NCBI GenBank assembly: GCA_009602735.1
Contig: WELA01003891.1
Coordinates: 743,888 to 787,777, forward strand
Length of the DNA: 43,890 nt
Origin: Mesotaenium endlicherianum
Lineage: Eukaryota; Streptophyta; Zygnematophyceae; Zygnematales; Mesotaeniaceae
Reading direction: 5' to 3'
Position numbers and translations under genes: made by a program. A model generated the notes under the pieces. It ran no database searches, had not been told where the DNA came from, and was given only the letters and a program-made list of their open reading frames with translations. Positions 30,475 to 39,975 of this stretch are shown here, piece after piece (position 1 is the first letter of the stretch; the number at the start of each line of letters is the position of its first letter).

Positions 30475-33400
30475 GTCGTTCTGGGGTGTCTACTGGCGTG
30501 AAGACGAGAACTCACAAGGAGGTTATCCCCAGGAGCCTGCCGAGAAGCAAAGGACGAGACGTTGACAAGCCTATCATCGTGGAAGGAGTGGTCGACGGCA
30601 ACAAGGCGAAGTGTATGGTCGACAGTGGCGCAAGTGCAAACTTTGTGCACAAGAAGCTGGTGAAAGAGTGGCGAATCCCTGTGCAGAAGCATTATGAGCC
30701 TAAGGAGGCAATTTTGGCGAATGGGCAGAGACTCAAGTGTGGTGCACCTACGGAAGCTATTCACGTGGAAGTAGCGGGGCACCGGAGTAAGGAAGTTATG
30801 GAGCAGGCAGAGTTGGGTCACCATGAGGTGATATTGGGCCGACCATGGCTGAGGAAAGCCAACCCTCAAGTGCACTGGAGCACAGGACAAGTGAAAGTCC
30901 AAGGGCGTGATGGTCGAATGGAGACAGCGAAACAGGTGGAGGTAGATACGACCACAAGTAACTGTCTTCTGTCGAGCCTGCAAGTTAAGAAGCTATGCAG
31001 GGCGAATCAGGTGAAGGAGATGTACCTTGTTTCGGTGGCCCTGGCCAGGTCATCAGATGGAGCAAGCGTGAATCCTAACAGCCTGGGCGAATGTACATCG
31101 CCGGAGGAGCAAGTAGTGGTGTCTGATCCCCTTGCTCAGAAGGAGCAGAGCCCAACTGCTCAAGAGAAGAAGCCTGCTGAGATGCCTGCCCAAATTAAGG
31201 CGCTGTTGGAGGAGTTCAAGTGCGTATTTCCTGAGGAGCTACCTGCAGGATTACCTCCACAGAGAGCTATGGAGCACAAGATTGAGTTGGAACCAGGGAG
31301 CAAGCCACCAGTGAGACCCGCCTATCGACAATCGTTTGCGGAGTTGGATGAGTTAAAGAAGCAGCTGACAGAGTTATTGGAGAAGGGATTCATCCGACCC
31401 AGCGAGTCTCCATTTGCAGCGCCAGTCTTATTTGTGAAGAAGAAGGATGGGACTATGAGGATGTGTGTCGACTACCGGGCACTCAACAAGGTCACCATCA
31501 AGAACAGGTACCCACTTCCACGAGTGGACGAGTTGATTGACAGGCTTGTCGGGGCGAAGTATTTCTCGAAGATCGATTTGAGGAGTGGCTATCACCAGGT
31601 ACGGATTGCGGAAGGAGACGTTCAGAAGACTGCTTTCAGAACTCGCTATGGTTTGTTCGAGTTCACAGTCATGCCTTTTGGATTGACCAATGCACCTGCT
31701 ACATTCATGGGACTTATGAATAGTATCTTCAGACCCTACTTGGACCAGTTTGTGGTGGTATTTTTGGACGACATCCTGATCTATTCGAAGACCTTGGAGG
31801 AGCATGTGGGGCATCTGAGGAAGGTGTTGGAGGTCTTGAGAAATCAAAAGCTGTTTGGGAAGATGAGCAAGTGCGACTTTTGTCTCAAGGAGGTCGAGTT
31901 TCTCGGACACATAGTGGGAGCTGAAGGAGTCAAGGTGGAGCAGAAGAAGGTGCAAGCAGTCAGAGATTGGCCGGTACCTGCTGATATTCATCAACTCAGG
32001 AGTTTCCTCGGCATGGCGAATTATTATCGACGTTTCATTGAAGGATTTGCCAAGGTGTGTGCACCGCTCACGGACATGTTGAAGAAGCAGGAGAAGTGGC
32101 TATGGGGTGACAAGGAGCAGCAAGCCTTTGAGAAGATTAAGGAGCTGTTGACACAGGCACCTGTGTTGGCAATTGCCAGTCCAGAGCTTCCTTTCACCAT
32201 CATCACGGACGCATCAAACTTTGCAGTGGGAGCCATTCTTCTCCAGGACCAGGGCAAAGGATTGCAGCCTGTGGCATATGAGAGCAGGAAGTTGAGTCCT
32301 GCTGAGCAGAACTATGCAGCACACGAGCGGGAGATGTTGGCTATTATCCAGGCTTTGAGGATTTGGCGATGTTATGTGGACGGCCGGAAGGTGTTCATCA
32401 AGACCGACCACAAGAGCTTGGAGAAGTTTATGACGCAGCCAACGTTGACACCAAGACAAGCAAGGTGGATGGAGTTTCTGCAACAGTTCGACCACAAGAT
32501 TGAGTACTTACCTGGGAAGATCAACCCTGCAGACGCTTTATCCAGGAGGTGTGACCTTGCAGCTGTCTCAGTCATCAAGGAGAATATGGACTTCAAGGAG
32601 AAGCTTCAAAAAGGTTATGAGGAGGACCCACAGTTTGCTGATGGTGGAGCAGCGGAGTCCAACTCGAGTATGCAGAAGAAGGACGGCATATGGTATTATG
32701 GTGATTCCAAGAGAGTGGTGGTACCTGACATCAAGGAGCTACGAGACTTACTACTTGCGGAGCATCATGACTGCTTATATGCTGGACACTTTGGAAGCGA
32801 GAAGACGGCAAGCGTGCTGAAGCGGGAATACTACTGGAGAAATATGGACAAGGACATCGAGGAGTGGATCAGGAGTTGCGATGCGTGCCAGAGAAACAAG
32901 ACACCAAATCAAAAGAAGGGAGGTACATTGCGGCCCCTGCCTATTCCAGAGTATCCTTGGGAGCAGATTGCTATGGACTTCATCACATCGTTACCAGTCA
33001 GTGGTCAAGGGCACGATGCAGTATGGGTAGTGTCTGACAGACTCAGCAAGATGGCTCACTTCATTCCCATGAAGGAGACTTCTACGGCAGCAGATGTGGC
33101 ACGGCTATTCTTTGATCATATTTTTAGGCTACATGGGTTGCCGAAGGTGATTGTTTCAGATCGAGATCCAAGGTTTACTAGCAACTTTTGGCGGTCATTG
33201 TTTACTTTGATGGGGACCAAGCTGAGTATGAGCACTTCCTATCACCCTCAGACAGATGGGCAGAGTGAGAGGCTCAACAGAACTCTGCAAGAGGTGCTCA
33301 GGAGTTTCACTATGGAAGACCCTTCAGAGTGGGACAAGAAGCTACCAGGGTTGGAGTTTGCCTACAACAACAGCATGCAGGGATCGACCAAGCAGTCACC

Positions 33401-34073
33401 ATTCGCTATGGTTTATGGGAGAGAAGTATATCATCCAGGGAACATCTTGTTGGAGAAGGCCAAGGAGACTCAGGTTCCTACTACACAAGCTTTTATGGAG
33501 CAGATGGCCAAGACTTGGGATATGGCGAAGACGTGTATTCGGAAGGCACAACAAGAGCAGGTCAAGCATGCTAACAAGCACAGGAGGGAAGTGACATTCC
33601 AAGTGGGCGACAAAGTACTCTTGTCCACAGAGAACCTACCTTTCACAGGCAAGAGGAAACTGCGGGCACGGTTTACAGGTCCCTTTGAAGTGCTCAAGCA
33701 GGTGAATCTAGTGACCTACAAGTTGGAACTTCCTCCAGGATGGCGTATCCATGATGTGTTCCATGTCAGTTGTCTACGGCCATACGTTGACCCGAATGAA
33801 GGACATCCAGGACGACTACCTACACCGCCACCACCGGTCGAGATCGATGATGTATTGGAGTATGAAGTGGAGGCGATTGTCGGCGATCGACGAGTCAAGC
33901 GAGGTCAACGAGTTGTCCAAGAGTATCTGGTCAAGTGGAAAGGCTACCATGCGGACGACAACACTTGGGAGCCAGAGGCCAACTTGACTCATTGTAAGAG
34001 TAAGTTGAGACGTTATCTGCAGAATGCGTCGAGGACGTCGCATCTTGAGAAGGGGGATGATGTAAGGTCATAG
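30390..34073 (+). CDS. pol: B2 Pol polyprotein: protease, RT, RNase H, integrase, chromodomain (1227 aa)
   Basis: The protease has DSG at residues 78-80. Reverse transcriptase spans about 300-510 (IDLRSGYHQ at 395-403, FLDD at 458-461). RNase H has D607, E647 and D673. The integrase zinc finger is H792 or H793, H800, C830, C833; the catalytic triad is D863, D924, E960. The GPF segment is near 1097, and the chromodomain is about 1157-1200 ([13 protein letters not shown], then [17 protein letters not shown]). The open frame begins at 30390, right after a TAG, without an ATG there, so Pol is probably made as a -1 Gag-Pol fusion. The last codons and the stop (34071-34073) lie inside the 3' LTR, and the polypurine tract is coding. 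The frame is intact. Confidence 0.95.
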   Translation: MRQAWTSGSRLSCEGEATSTAGKRRTPVSRSGVSTGVKTRTHKEVIPRSLPRSKGRDVDKPIIVEGVVDGNKAKCMVDSGASANFVHKKLVKEWRIPVQKHYEPKEAILANGQRLKCGAPTEAIHVEVAGHRSKEVMEQAELGHHEVILGRPWLRKANPQVHWSTGQVKVQGRDGRMETAKQVEVDTTTSNCLLSSLQVKKLCRANQVKEMYLVSVALARSSDGASVNPNSLGECTSPEEQVVVSDPLAQKEQSPTAQEKKPAEMPAQIKALLEEFKCVFPEELPAGLPPQRAMEHKIELEPGSKPPVRPAYRQSFAELDELKKQLTELLEKGFIRPSESPFAAPVLFVKKKDGTMRMCVDYRALNKVTIKNRYPLPRVDELIDRLVGAKYFSKIDLRSGYHQVRIAEGDVQKTAFRTRYGLFEFTVMPFGLTNAPATFMGLMNSIFRPYLDQFVVVFLDDILIYSKTLEEHVGHLRKVLEVLRNQKLFGKMSKCDFCLKEVEFLGHIVGAEGVKVEQKKVQAVRDWPVPADIHQLRSFLGMANYYRRFIEGFAKVCAPLTDMLKKQEKWLWGDKEQQAFEKIKELLTQAPVLAIASPELPFTIITDASNFAVGAILLQDQGKGLQPVAYESRKLSPAEQNYAAHEREMLAIIQALRIWRCYVDGRKVFIKTDHKSLEKFMTQPTLTPRQARWMEFLQQFDHKIEYLPGKINPADALSRRCDLAAVSVIKENMDFKEKLQKGYEEDPQFADGGAAESNSSMQKKDGIWYYGDSKRVVVPDIKELRDLLLAEHHDCLYAGHFGSEKTASVLKREYYWRNMDKDIEEWIRSCDACQRNKTPNQKKGGTLRPLPIPEYPWEQIAMDFITSLPVSGQGHDAVWVVSDRLSKMAHFIPMKETSTAADVARLFFDHIFRLHGLPKVIVSDRDPRFTSNFWRSLFTLMGTKLSMSTSYHPQTDGQSERLNRTLQEVLRSFTMEDPSEWDKKLPGLEFAYNNSMQGSTKQSPFAMVYGREVYHPGNILLEKAKETQVPTTQAFMEQMAKTWDMAKTCIRKAQQEQVKHANKHRREVTFQVGDKVLLSTENLPFTGKRKLRARFTGPFEVLKQVNLVTYKLELPPGWRIHDVFHVSCLRPYVDPNEGHPGRLPTPPPPVEIDDVLEYEVEAIVGDRRVKRGQRVVQEYLVKWKGYHADDNTWEPEANLTHCKSKLRRYLQNASRTSHLEKGDDVRS
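30453..30499 (+). promoter_or_regulatory. Candidate -1 frameshift signal between B2 gag and pol
   Basis: In the gag/pol overlap the gag frame reads CAG GAA AAA GGA; the A5 tract at 30455-30459 would allow the A-site tRNA to re-pair after a -1 slip, though the heptamer G GAA AAA is not canonical. Five bases later a perfect 9-bp stem forms: ACGCCAGTA (30465-30473) with TACTGGCGT (30491-30499) around a 17-base loop. B1 has one mismatch in the stem. B3 also keeps most of it. Confidence 0.55.
34047..34057 (+). promoter_or_regulatory. B2 polypurine tract inside the pol reading frame
   Basis: GAGAAGGGGGA lies three bases before the 3' LTR and encodes part of the Pol C terminus (LEKGDD). Confidence 0.75.
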
Positions 34074-34803
34074 GTTTATGAAGTGCATTTTTGAGTATCA
34101 TGAAAGTATGTTTTGATTGTATAGTAGTGTAGAGTGCATTTTTGTGGTCATTTTGATATAAAGTTCATCGAATTTGGTCAAGTATTGAGAGAGTTATGGA
34201 TTTCCGAAGTTTAATTAGTTTTGAGGTCGGTTGACGACTGTCCTTAATTCGCGGTGAGCGCGACCGTCGGATTGACCGACAGCGTCGAGCGATCTGGCCC
34301 GTTAGAATGAACTCGAACCTTCACGTAAGTTCGGCTGACGCGGAGTGCCGACTAGGTCGATTTACCTAGAAGTTTCGGTTTAGCCTAGCGCGTCTAAGAT
34401 AGAATATTCTAGTAATGTCGATGCATGTATGTGGACGTCAATTCGGCCCGACACGTCAGATTAGACTAATCTGGCTTTCTCACGAATATTCTGGAGGAGA
34501 CGATTTGACGAACACTTAGGAAAATCCGTAGCTTCCTCCTAGGGGGAGCACTTAGGCAGAAAATTATAAATAGGCATAACTTCATTGTTTCTTATCAGTT
34601 TTCACTTCTGTAAATTTCTACGGATTTGTAATGACAAGGCCTTTCATCCTACATCATTTGTGAGCAGTTTCTTGCTACTCAAAATGTTGAGTAATTTTCC
34701 TAAGCTTTGTTAGTGATATGCCGCTGCACTCTCTAGTATGATGGCAACTAGTTCCTTTCCTCGTGAGTCACTACGCTTCCACTAGGGCACTCTGCCCCTT
34801 TCA
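34061..34803 (+). repeat. B2 3' LTR
   Basis: It is 743 bp. TATAAATA is at 34565-34572. It contains the pol stop codon at 34071-34073. The TCGCT duplication follows at 34804. Confidence 0.95.
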
Positions 34804-35036
34804 TCGCTGGTCCCAAGCAATTAGCTTTTCAGCTGACTTGTCCATCAAAACCCCACCCATCGCTGAGTGCCAATTTAACCCGTCACAGTCACTCCTTTCC
34901 AGTGACTTAAACTCTGACTTATGTCGTTGACTGTGGTGAAAACAGTCTTTTGGTCGATGAGTCAATGCTGAACTTCCGTACCTGGGCGACCGTGACTTGT
35001 GCTGCGCGTGTGGCGTCGTCAAATGGATAGTATTCA
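34804..35036. repeat. Right inverted-repeat arm, outer part
   Basis: It is the reverse-complement counterpart of about 5125-5355, and B2 separates it from the inner part. Like the left arm it is rich in GTCAC and GTGAC (for example near 34886, 34892 and 34911). Similarity fades beyond ggatagtattc near 35035. I see no clear target duplication outside the two arms. Confidence 0.68.
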
Positions 35037-35054
35037 CAACATTGACTCCCAAAA

Positions 35055-35745
35055 ACCAAAATCACCATCGATTTGTGCAAACTGGACAAAAAATCTATAG
35101 ATTATTCCAATTTGGACAAAAATGCCACAATTTAGTCCTGAACCTCTTTTTATGCTTTCTCATGGTATACTTGAAATGCAAGTGTCGTCAACCAATCTAA
35201 GTTATAAGTCGTGCGAGCCATCTTGACACGAATGTCTTCTTACAATCTCTGTAAAGCAAAAAGAATGAAGTGAACATGTGCCCGATTTAAGTGACCATAT
35301 TTGAGCAGCTGTAGTTATTCTTTTGAACTTCTAAAATTATTGCAAGCTGAAATCTTCACAATTCTTCACCCTAAACCTAGAGCTCTAACATTCTAAAATG
35401 TTACCTTTACATGCCCAAAGGTTTTTCGGCCCTCCCCTCCGGTCCTTCAATTTTCGGGTTCAATTTGTATCCGTACCAGAATTTCTTCTAAGAAGCACGA
35501 TGCTCTCTTTGAAAAACAACAACCTACTTTGGGCAACCACTTATCACACTCCTCCTTTCGTGTCCAGAGTAACTTACACGACTTCACTTACACGACCTAG
35601 CGACGGAGGAAAGCCTTTTTCTGCTTCTTTCTTATTTCTATATATCCTGACGCGTTGAGAACTAAATTGTGGCAGTTTTGTCCAAATTGGCAGAAGATAT
35701 CTTTCCAGTTCGCGCAAATCAATTTTGAATCTGGTCTTTTGGGCG
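35055..35745. mobile_element. Inverted-repeat (MITE-like) structure
   Basis: About 90 bp at 35055-35145 recur as an imperfect reverse complement at about 35655-35745. The shared core is ACTAAATTGTGGCA, then TTTTGTCCAAATTGG. The 500 bp between are AT-rich with no convincing gene. The size and arms fit a non-autonomous DNA transposon, but no target duplication was identified. Confidence 0.45.
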
Positions 35746-35833
35746 TCTGTCGATGGTGTTTTCTTTGAAACCTGTTTGAAACCCTTCATGTAGAGTCGGA
35801 TGTTGATTGATATCCGAACATTCACTGTCAGGG

Positions 35834-36376
35834 TGTTTCGGAACCCGAGGATTTTATTGCATCGAGGGGCCTGTACGCATCCAGCTGGCTAAGGAAAGGT
35901 GACGACTACATGGTACTCCAGCCAGCGTCACTTTGCCTTTTTGTGCAACCGCGGGTACTTGTCGCTATCTGCCAGGCACTTTTTATCTATCAACTTGGAT
36001 CTTTTCACTATAAGCAGAATCCAAATGTGACAGCTGACATGTCTTGGAAAAGCTTGTACGTGTAGTTTCCAATACTTAAATGGGTGTCTACAACCTGTTG
36101 ACTGCTGTTGACACAGGCTTTGGCTGGCTTTGTCTTGCTTTGTCGAAGACATACGAATCATACATATCATTTCAACCTGCTCAGTGCTCACTGGCAGCTT
36201 GCTCTCGTCCGAAATTGAAACGATAGGCGGACGTGAACAAGTTTTCTTGAGATTGTCCAAAGCGCGTCACTTAGATATGGTGGATCGAAATGTGAATTCA
36301 GCGGCCCTCAGCGTCCCGCCCCCGTCATTTCGCTAAAGGCCCCTCGATTCGACCAAATTCGCGGATTTCGGAAACA
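35834..36376. mobile_element. Second inverted-repeat (MITE-like) structure, about 540 bp
   Basis: About 39 bp beginning TGTTTCGGAA and ending TCGAGGGGCCT at 35872 recur inverted at 36337-36376 (AGGCCCCTCGA to TTTCGGAAACA). Both sides have a CAG trinucleotide a few bases outside. The interior has no convincing coding frame. A target duplication is not clear. Confidence 0.45.
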
Positions 36377-37140
36377 TGCTCTGGCCGATGGTCAGGGTTT
36401 CGAGAACATCCGACAGAATTTGGAAGTTTTTTTGAAGCATTTCTTCTGGTATAATAACATCTCATGACATTTTTCATAGGGAAATATCTGGATTTTGTGC
36501 GACATCCACTCGAAATCATAAGGATTTGGAAAAACAGCTGTTTCGCTGTCGGTAACTTATTCTCAACGGTGAGATGCGAAGATATGCATAACGATTGCGT
36601 TCGCTGCCGACGGTACAAGAAGCAGACAACCCAACCCGCGTGTCTTTTTTCACCAATCTTGAACTGCATGTACTGGTTAATCACCCTGAGGCGCGTAGCC
36701 GCCCAGTTTCTTGTACCACTATAGTGCAACCACTTTCCACCACTTCGCACGGGCTTGCACGGACCTCGCAAGCTGCTCGAGTGCTCGCAAGCTGCTCGAG
36801 TGCTCGCAAGCTGCTGCAAGCCTTGCTGCAAGCGGCTGCAAGTGCCTGCCAAAAGTAAGGTCTTATCAGCTCAAAGCACGAACATACAAATTACATCAGT
36901 GAACATGCACCGATAAATTGAAGTATTCTAACCAGCGCATTCATAGCGTGTGTCGTTCATTCACCAAGCTCAGTTGTTGGTAGCAACATACGCCATGTCG
37001 AAAGTCTTTGCTTCACGCTTATCTATATTTTGGGACTTATGATCTCTCGAAAAGATTGTCCGTTGAGTTTTTGCCATTAGACAGTCGTACATTTGTTTTC
37101 TCATGGATTGCAGATAGCTCATAAAGAAAGTCGGGGAAAG
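36377..37140. other. Noncoding stretch upstream of the GAF gene, with a 19-bp tandem repeat
   Basis: At 36765-36802 the 19-bp unit CTCGCAAGCTGCTCGAGTG occurs twice and a partial, degenerating third copy runs to about 36850. The rest should include the promoter and 5' leader of the gene starting at 37141. A 175-codon minus-strand frame (36852-36325) crosses the repeat and has no domain; I do not call it. Confidence 0.45.
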
Positions 37141-39783
37141 ATGGGTTGTTTTCATTCTAAGGAAGCTGGTGGTCCTCGAAGAGTTGAGGAAGCGCATGAT
37201 GCATGTGAAGTGGTAAATGACGATGTAGTAAAAAAGAACGTTCAGTTTGAGCCATTGGCTGAGGCCAGTTATGAGAAACAGGACTTTCCTGTTAGCGAAC
37301 CCCACCCTGAAGCGTCTGTAATTTACACCGTTGAGTCCCTGAAGTCACACATTGAACAACTGGATACAGTACATTCTTTAGGCAGGGTCAGGACGTATCC
37401 CATGACGAGTACAGAAGAGATTTACAGTAGGCTTTCTATTGACGAGCCAAGGGAGGCATCTCTCCCCCAAGCTGAAGACGTCCAAGAAAGCTTATTGAGT
37501 CGTAATCAGAGTAGCTCACATCCTGTGAGTAGACTGACTCCACAGCCTTTTGATGACACGCATTGAAGTTGTTGCATCTCGTTGTCCGTGAACACCACTG
37601 AGACGGTCGTTTCTGGGTTCTGGTTTCTGTTCATGTTTCTGCTCGCCTGCGCAGCTCGATGTCATGCGGTTTCGACACTCCCGGAGTTTCAGGGCTGACA
37701 GTGAAGACGCAGCTAGTTTTGCCACCTCCCTTAAGCGAAGAAACTCGCTGAGTCTTAACGATTCTGAGCAAACTCCTGCGACCTCCCCCATTCCCTTCTC
37801 GAAGGGAGTGGAAAGAGGAGCATCGTACAACAGTGCAGGATGTGAGGGCTCTGCAAAGAGCCAGAGCTCAGATGGGGACGACAGCAACGATGGCATAGAT
37901 GAGATGTTTTATCCCTTCGGAGTTGGACCCATGCGGCCTGTTGCTGGTTCTCCCTTCAGTCAGGTATAGCCACAAACGCGATGAAGGTCGCCCTAGCCCC
38001 CCTCCCCTGTTGTTCACACGAAGTCCACTTACAAGCCTAGATGAGGTTGCTCAAAAGAAATACCCCCACATATATGTGGCAAGCAGCCAAGAAAGCTAGT
38101 CGGTGTTCACTCATAACTCTTCACTATGCTGCCGGCTCGCTCTCTTCTAGTTACGTCCTCCACTCACGCGGACCTGCTCAAGAAGGCGAAAGGCCAGCCC
38201 ATTTTGTTTTCTGTTTTCTTTTTTCTCAGGCAATGGCTGCTTGGTGAGTAGCTCTCCAAGGGACTGCCCACTGGGATAGTGGAAAGGAGGAGCTGTGATT
38301 CTTGCCCTTGCCGTTCAGTCCCTCCTGCTGTCTTAATGAGGCGTTCTGTAGGACTCGATTCGCATGAAGGGCTAGATAAGCAGAGGGCTGGCTTCTCTGG
38401 AGAGAGAGAGGGCCGTGGGATGGGTAAGAGCGCAGCTGAAGGCATTGAGTGTTGAGATGGTCGACAACAAACTCTCTTCTTTATTCTCATGCCGACATAA
38501 GAGGACGATAGGATGGCAACCTGCCAAGAGGCAGGAGGAGCACAGGTCCTCGGCCATTTGCGTTCATGAGCACGACGGGGAACCCTCGTGAAGGTTGCCA
38601 AGATGGGTTCGGGACGCGTGCACAGGCGTAAAGTGGAACAGGCTGCAAGTGCCTGCTGCAACAGAGGCACATGTGAACAGATCCCTGCAGAGAGAGAGAG
38701 TTCAGCAAAGAGTCTAGCTTCGCTGACTTCCGCGAGAGCAGGAAGGGACCGCACAGGCCCGGGCCCAGGCTCTGGTTGAGGGCACAAGCTGAGTGGCGAG
38801 CGTGGGGCGCCCTCTGCATGCAAGTGGCCTTGCCCTTCAGGAGGGAGGCTGCCACAGGATGTTCAGTTGAATTGACACGTGGCGCGCGCGCGCGTGATTG
38901 ATGTGACAGGTCGGAGCCCCACTCCCGTCGAATGAAGCTTTTCGCCTGCAAGTGCTAAAAGCCTATCACGTTCTCGACACGGTACGGACGACGGCACAGA
39001 CCCTACTCTTCTTGGGTGGCGCTCTGAATCAAGCGCTTGCGCGTCTAGCCTTCTGGGGGAGAGCTTGTGGGAAGGCCTGCTCCCTCACCCCCGCCTACAC
39101 GTGCCCACCCCCCGCCTGGGGGGTTGACGCTACAGACACATGCTCTCTCCTTGGGTCGGCAGCAGTCCCTCCCCCCCAAGGGGCTGGTGCATGCTGATGG
39201 ACCCTTGCATGCATGCTGCTCCACCCTCTGCCTCATATGTGCGGAAAGTGCTGGTAGGACTGAATCTGCCTGCGGTGGGGTGACCTGGCAGCTGCCTGCC
39301 TGCTGCGCAGGTGTGACCTGGGAAATGCTAGTTTTGCATGCACATGAACTGAGGGCAGAGGCTCACCTCTGTTCTCCTATGCATCATGGATGCTGTGTGG
39401 GGTGAGTGGTGTGGCAGGACCCCGAGCCCAAGTTTGACAGGCTGACTTCCCTGGCGTCACAAACATTCAAGGTTACAATCCAGCCCCACGTGTCCCCGGC
39501 AGCCTATGGGCCGCTTGCTCTCACCGCACACCCTTCACCTTCAGCAGCAGTCATAGGGTACCAAAAGATTCTCCATGCTTATTGAGTTTTCCTTTGTCAC
39601 GTCTTCGCCAGCTCGGCTCCGGCCTGTGCTGCCATGGTTTCCTGGCAAGGGCAGCACATGCAGCTGTCAAGCACGTCCTGCTGCTGCTCCTCCTTCGGAA
39701 GCTTGGCTTCGACCCGCCTCATATTTGTGCTGGCAAGGCAGGCTCTAATGTGCACATACACACACATGCACGCTCACATGCAT

Positions 39784-39845
<62 letters not shown>

Positions 39846-39918
39846 ACACACACGCGTACACACACACACATGCGTACACACATGCACACATACACACACA
39901 CATGCGTACACACACACA

Positions 39919-39975
<57 letters not shown>

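Larger units (their letters stand above)
28662..34803 (+). mobile_element. Retrotransposon B2, complete Ty3/gypsy chromovirus-type element
   Basis: B2 is 6142 bp, with LTRs at 28662-29405 and 34061-34803 and the duplication TCGCT at 28657-28661 and 34804-34808. Its gag and pol are intact. The LTRs differ at about a dozen positions, so it is older than A1 but younger than B1. It splits the right inverted-repeat arm, and the left arm shows the empty site. Confidence 0.95.

Noticed and set aside
36325..36852. A 175-codon minus-strand frame upstream of the GAF gene
   Set aside because: It crosses a tandem repeat and a MITE-like arm, has no recognisable domain and no coding-like composition.
38230..38243. 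A 14-base micro-exon (GCAATGGCTGCTTG) with strong flanking signals ttttctcag and gtgagt
   Set aside because: If placed after the exon ending at 37963 it leaves TG, and the next supported exon begins with A, which makes a stop. It could be an alternative exon, but I cannot support it.
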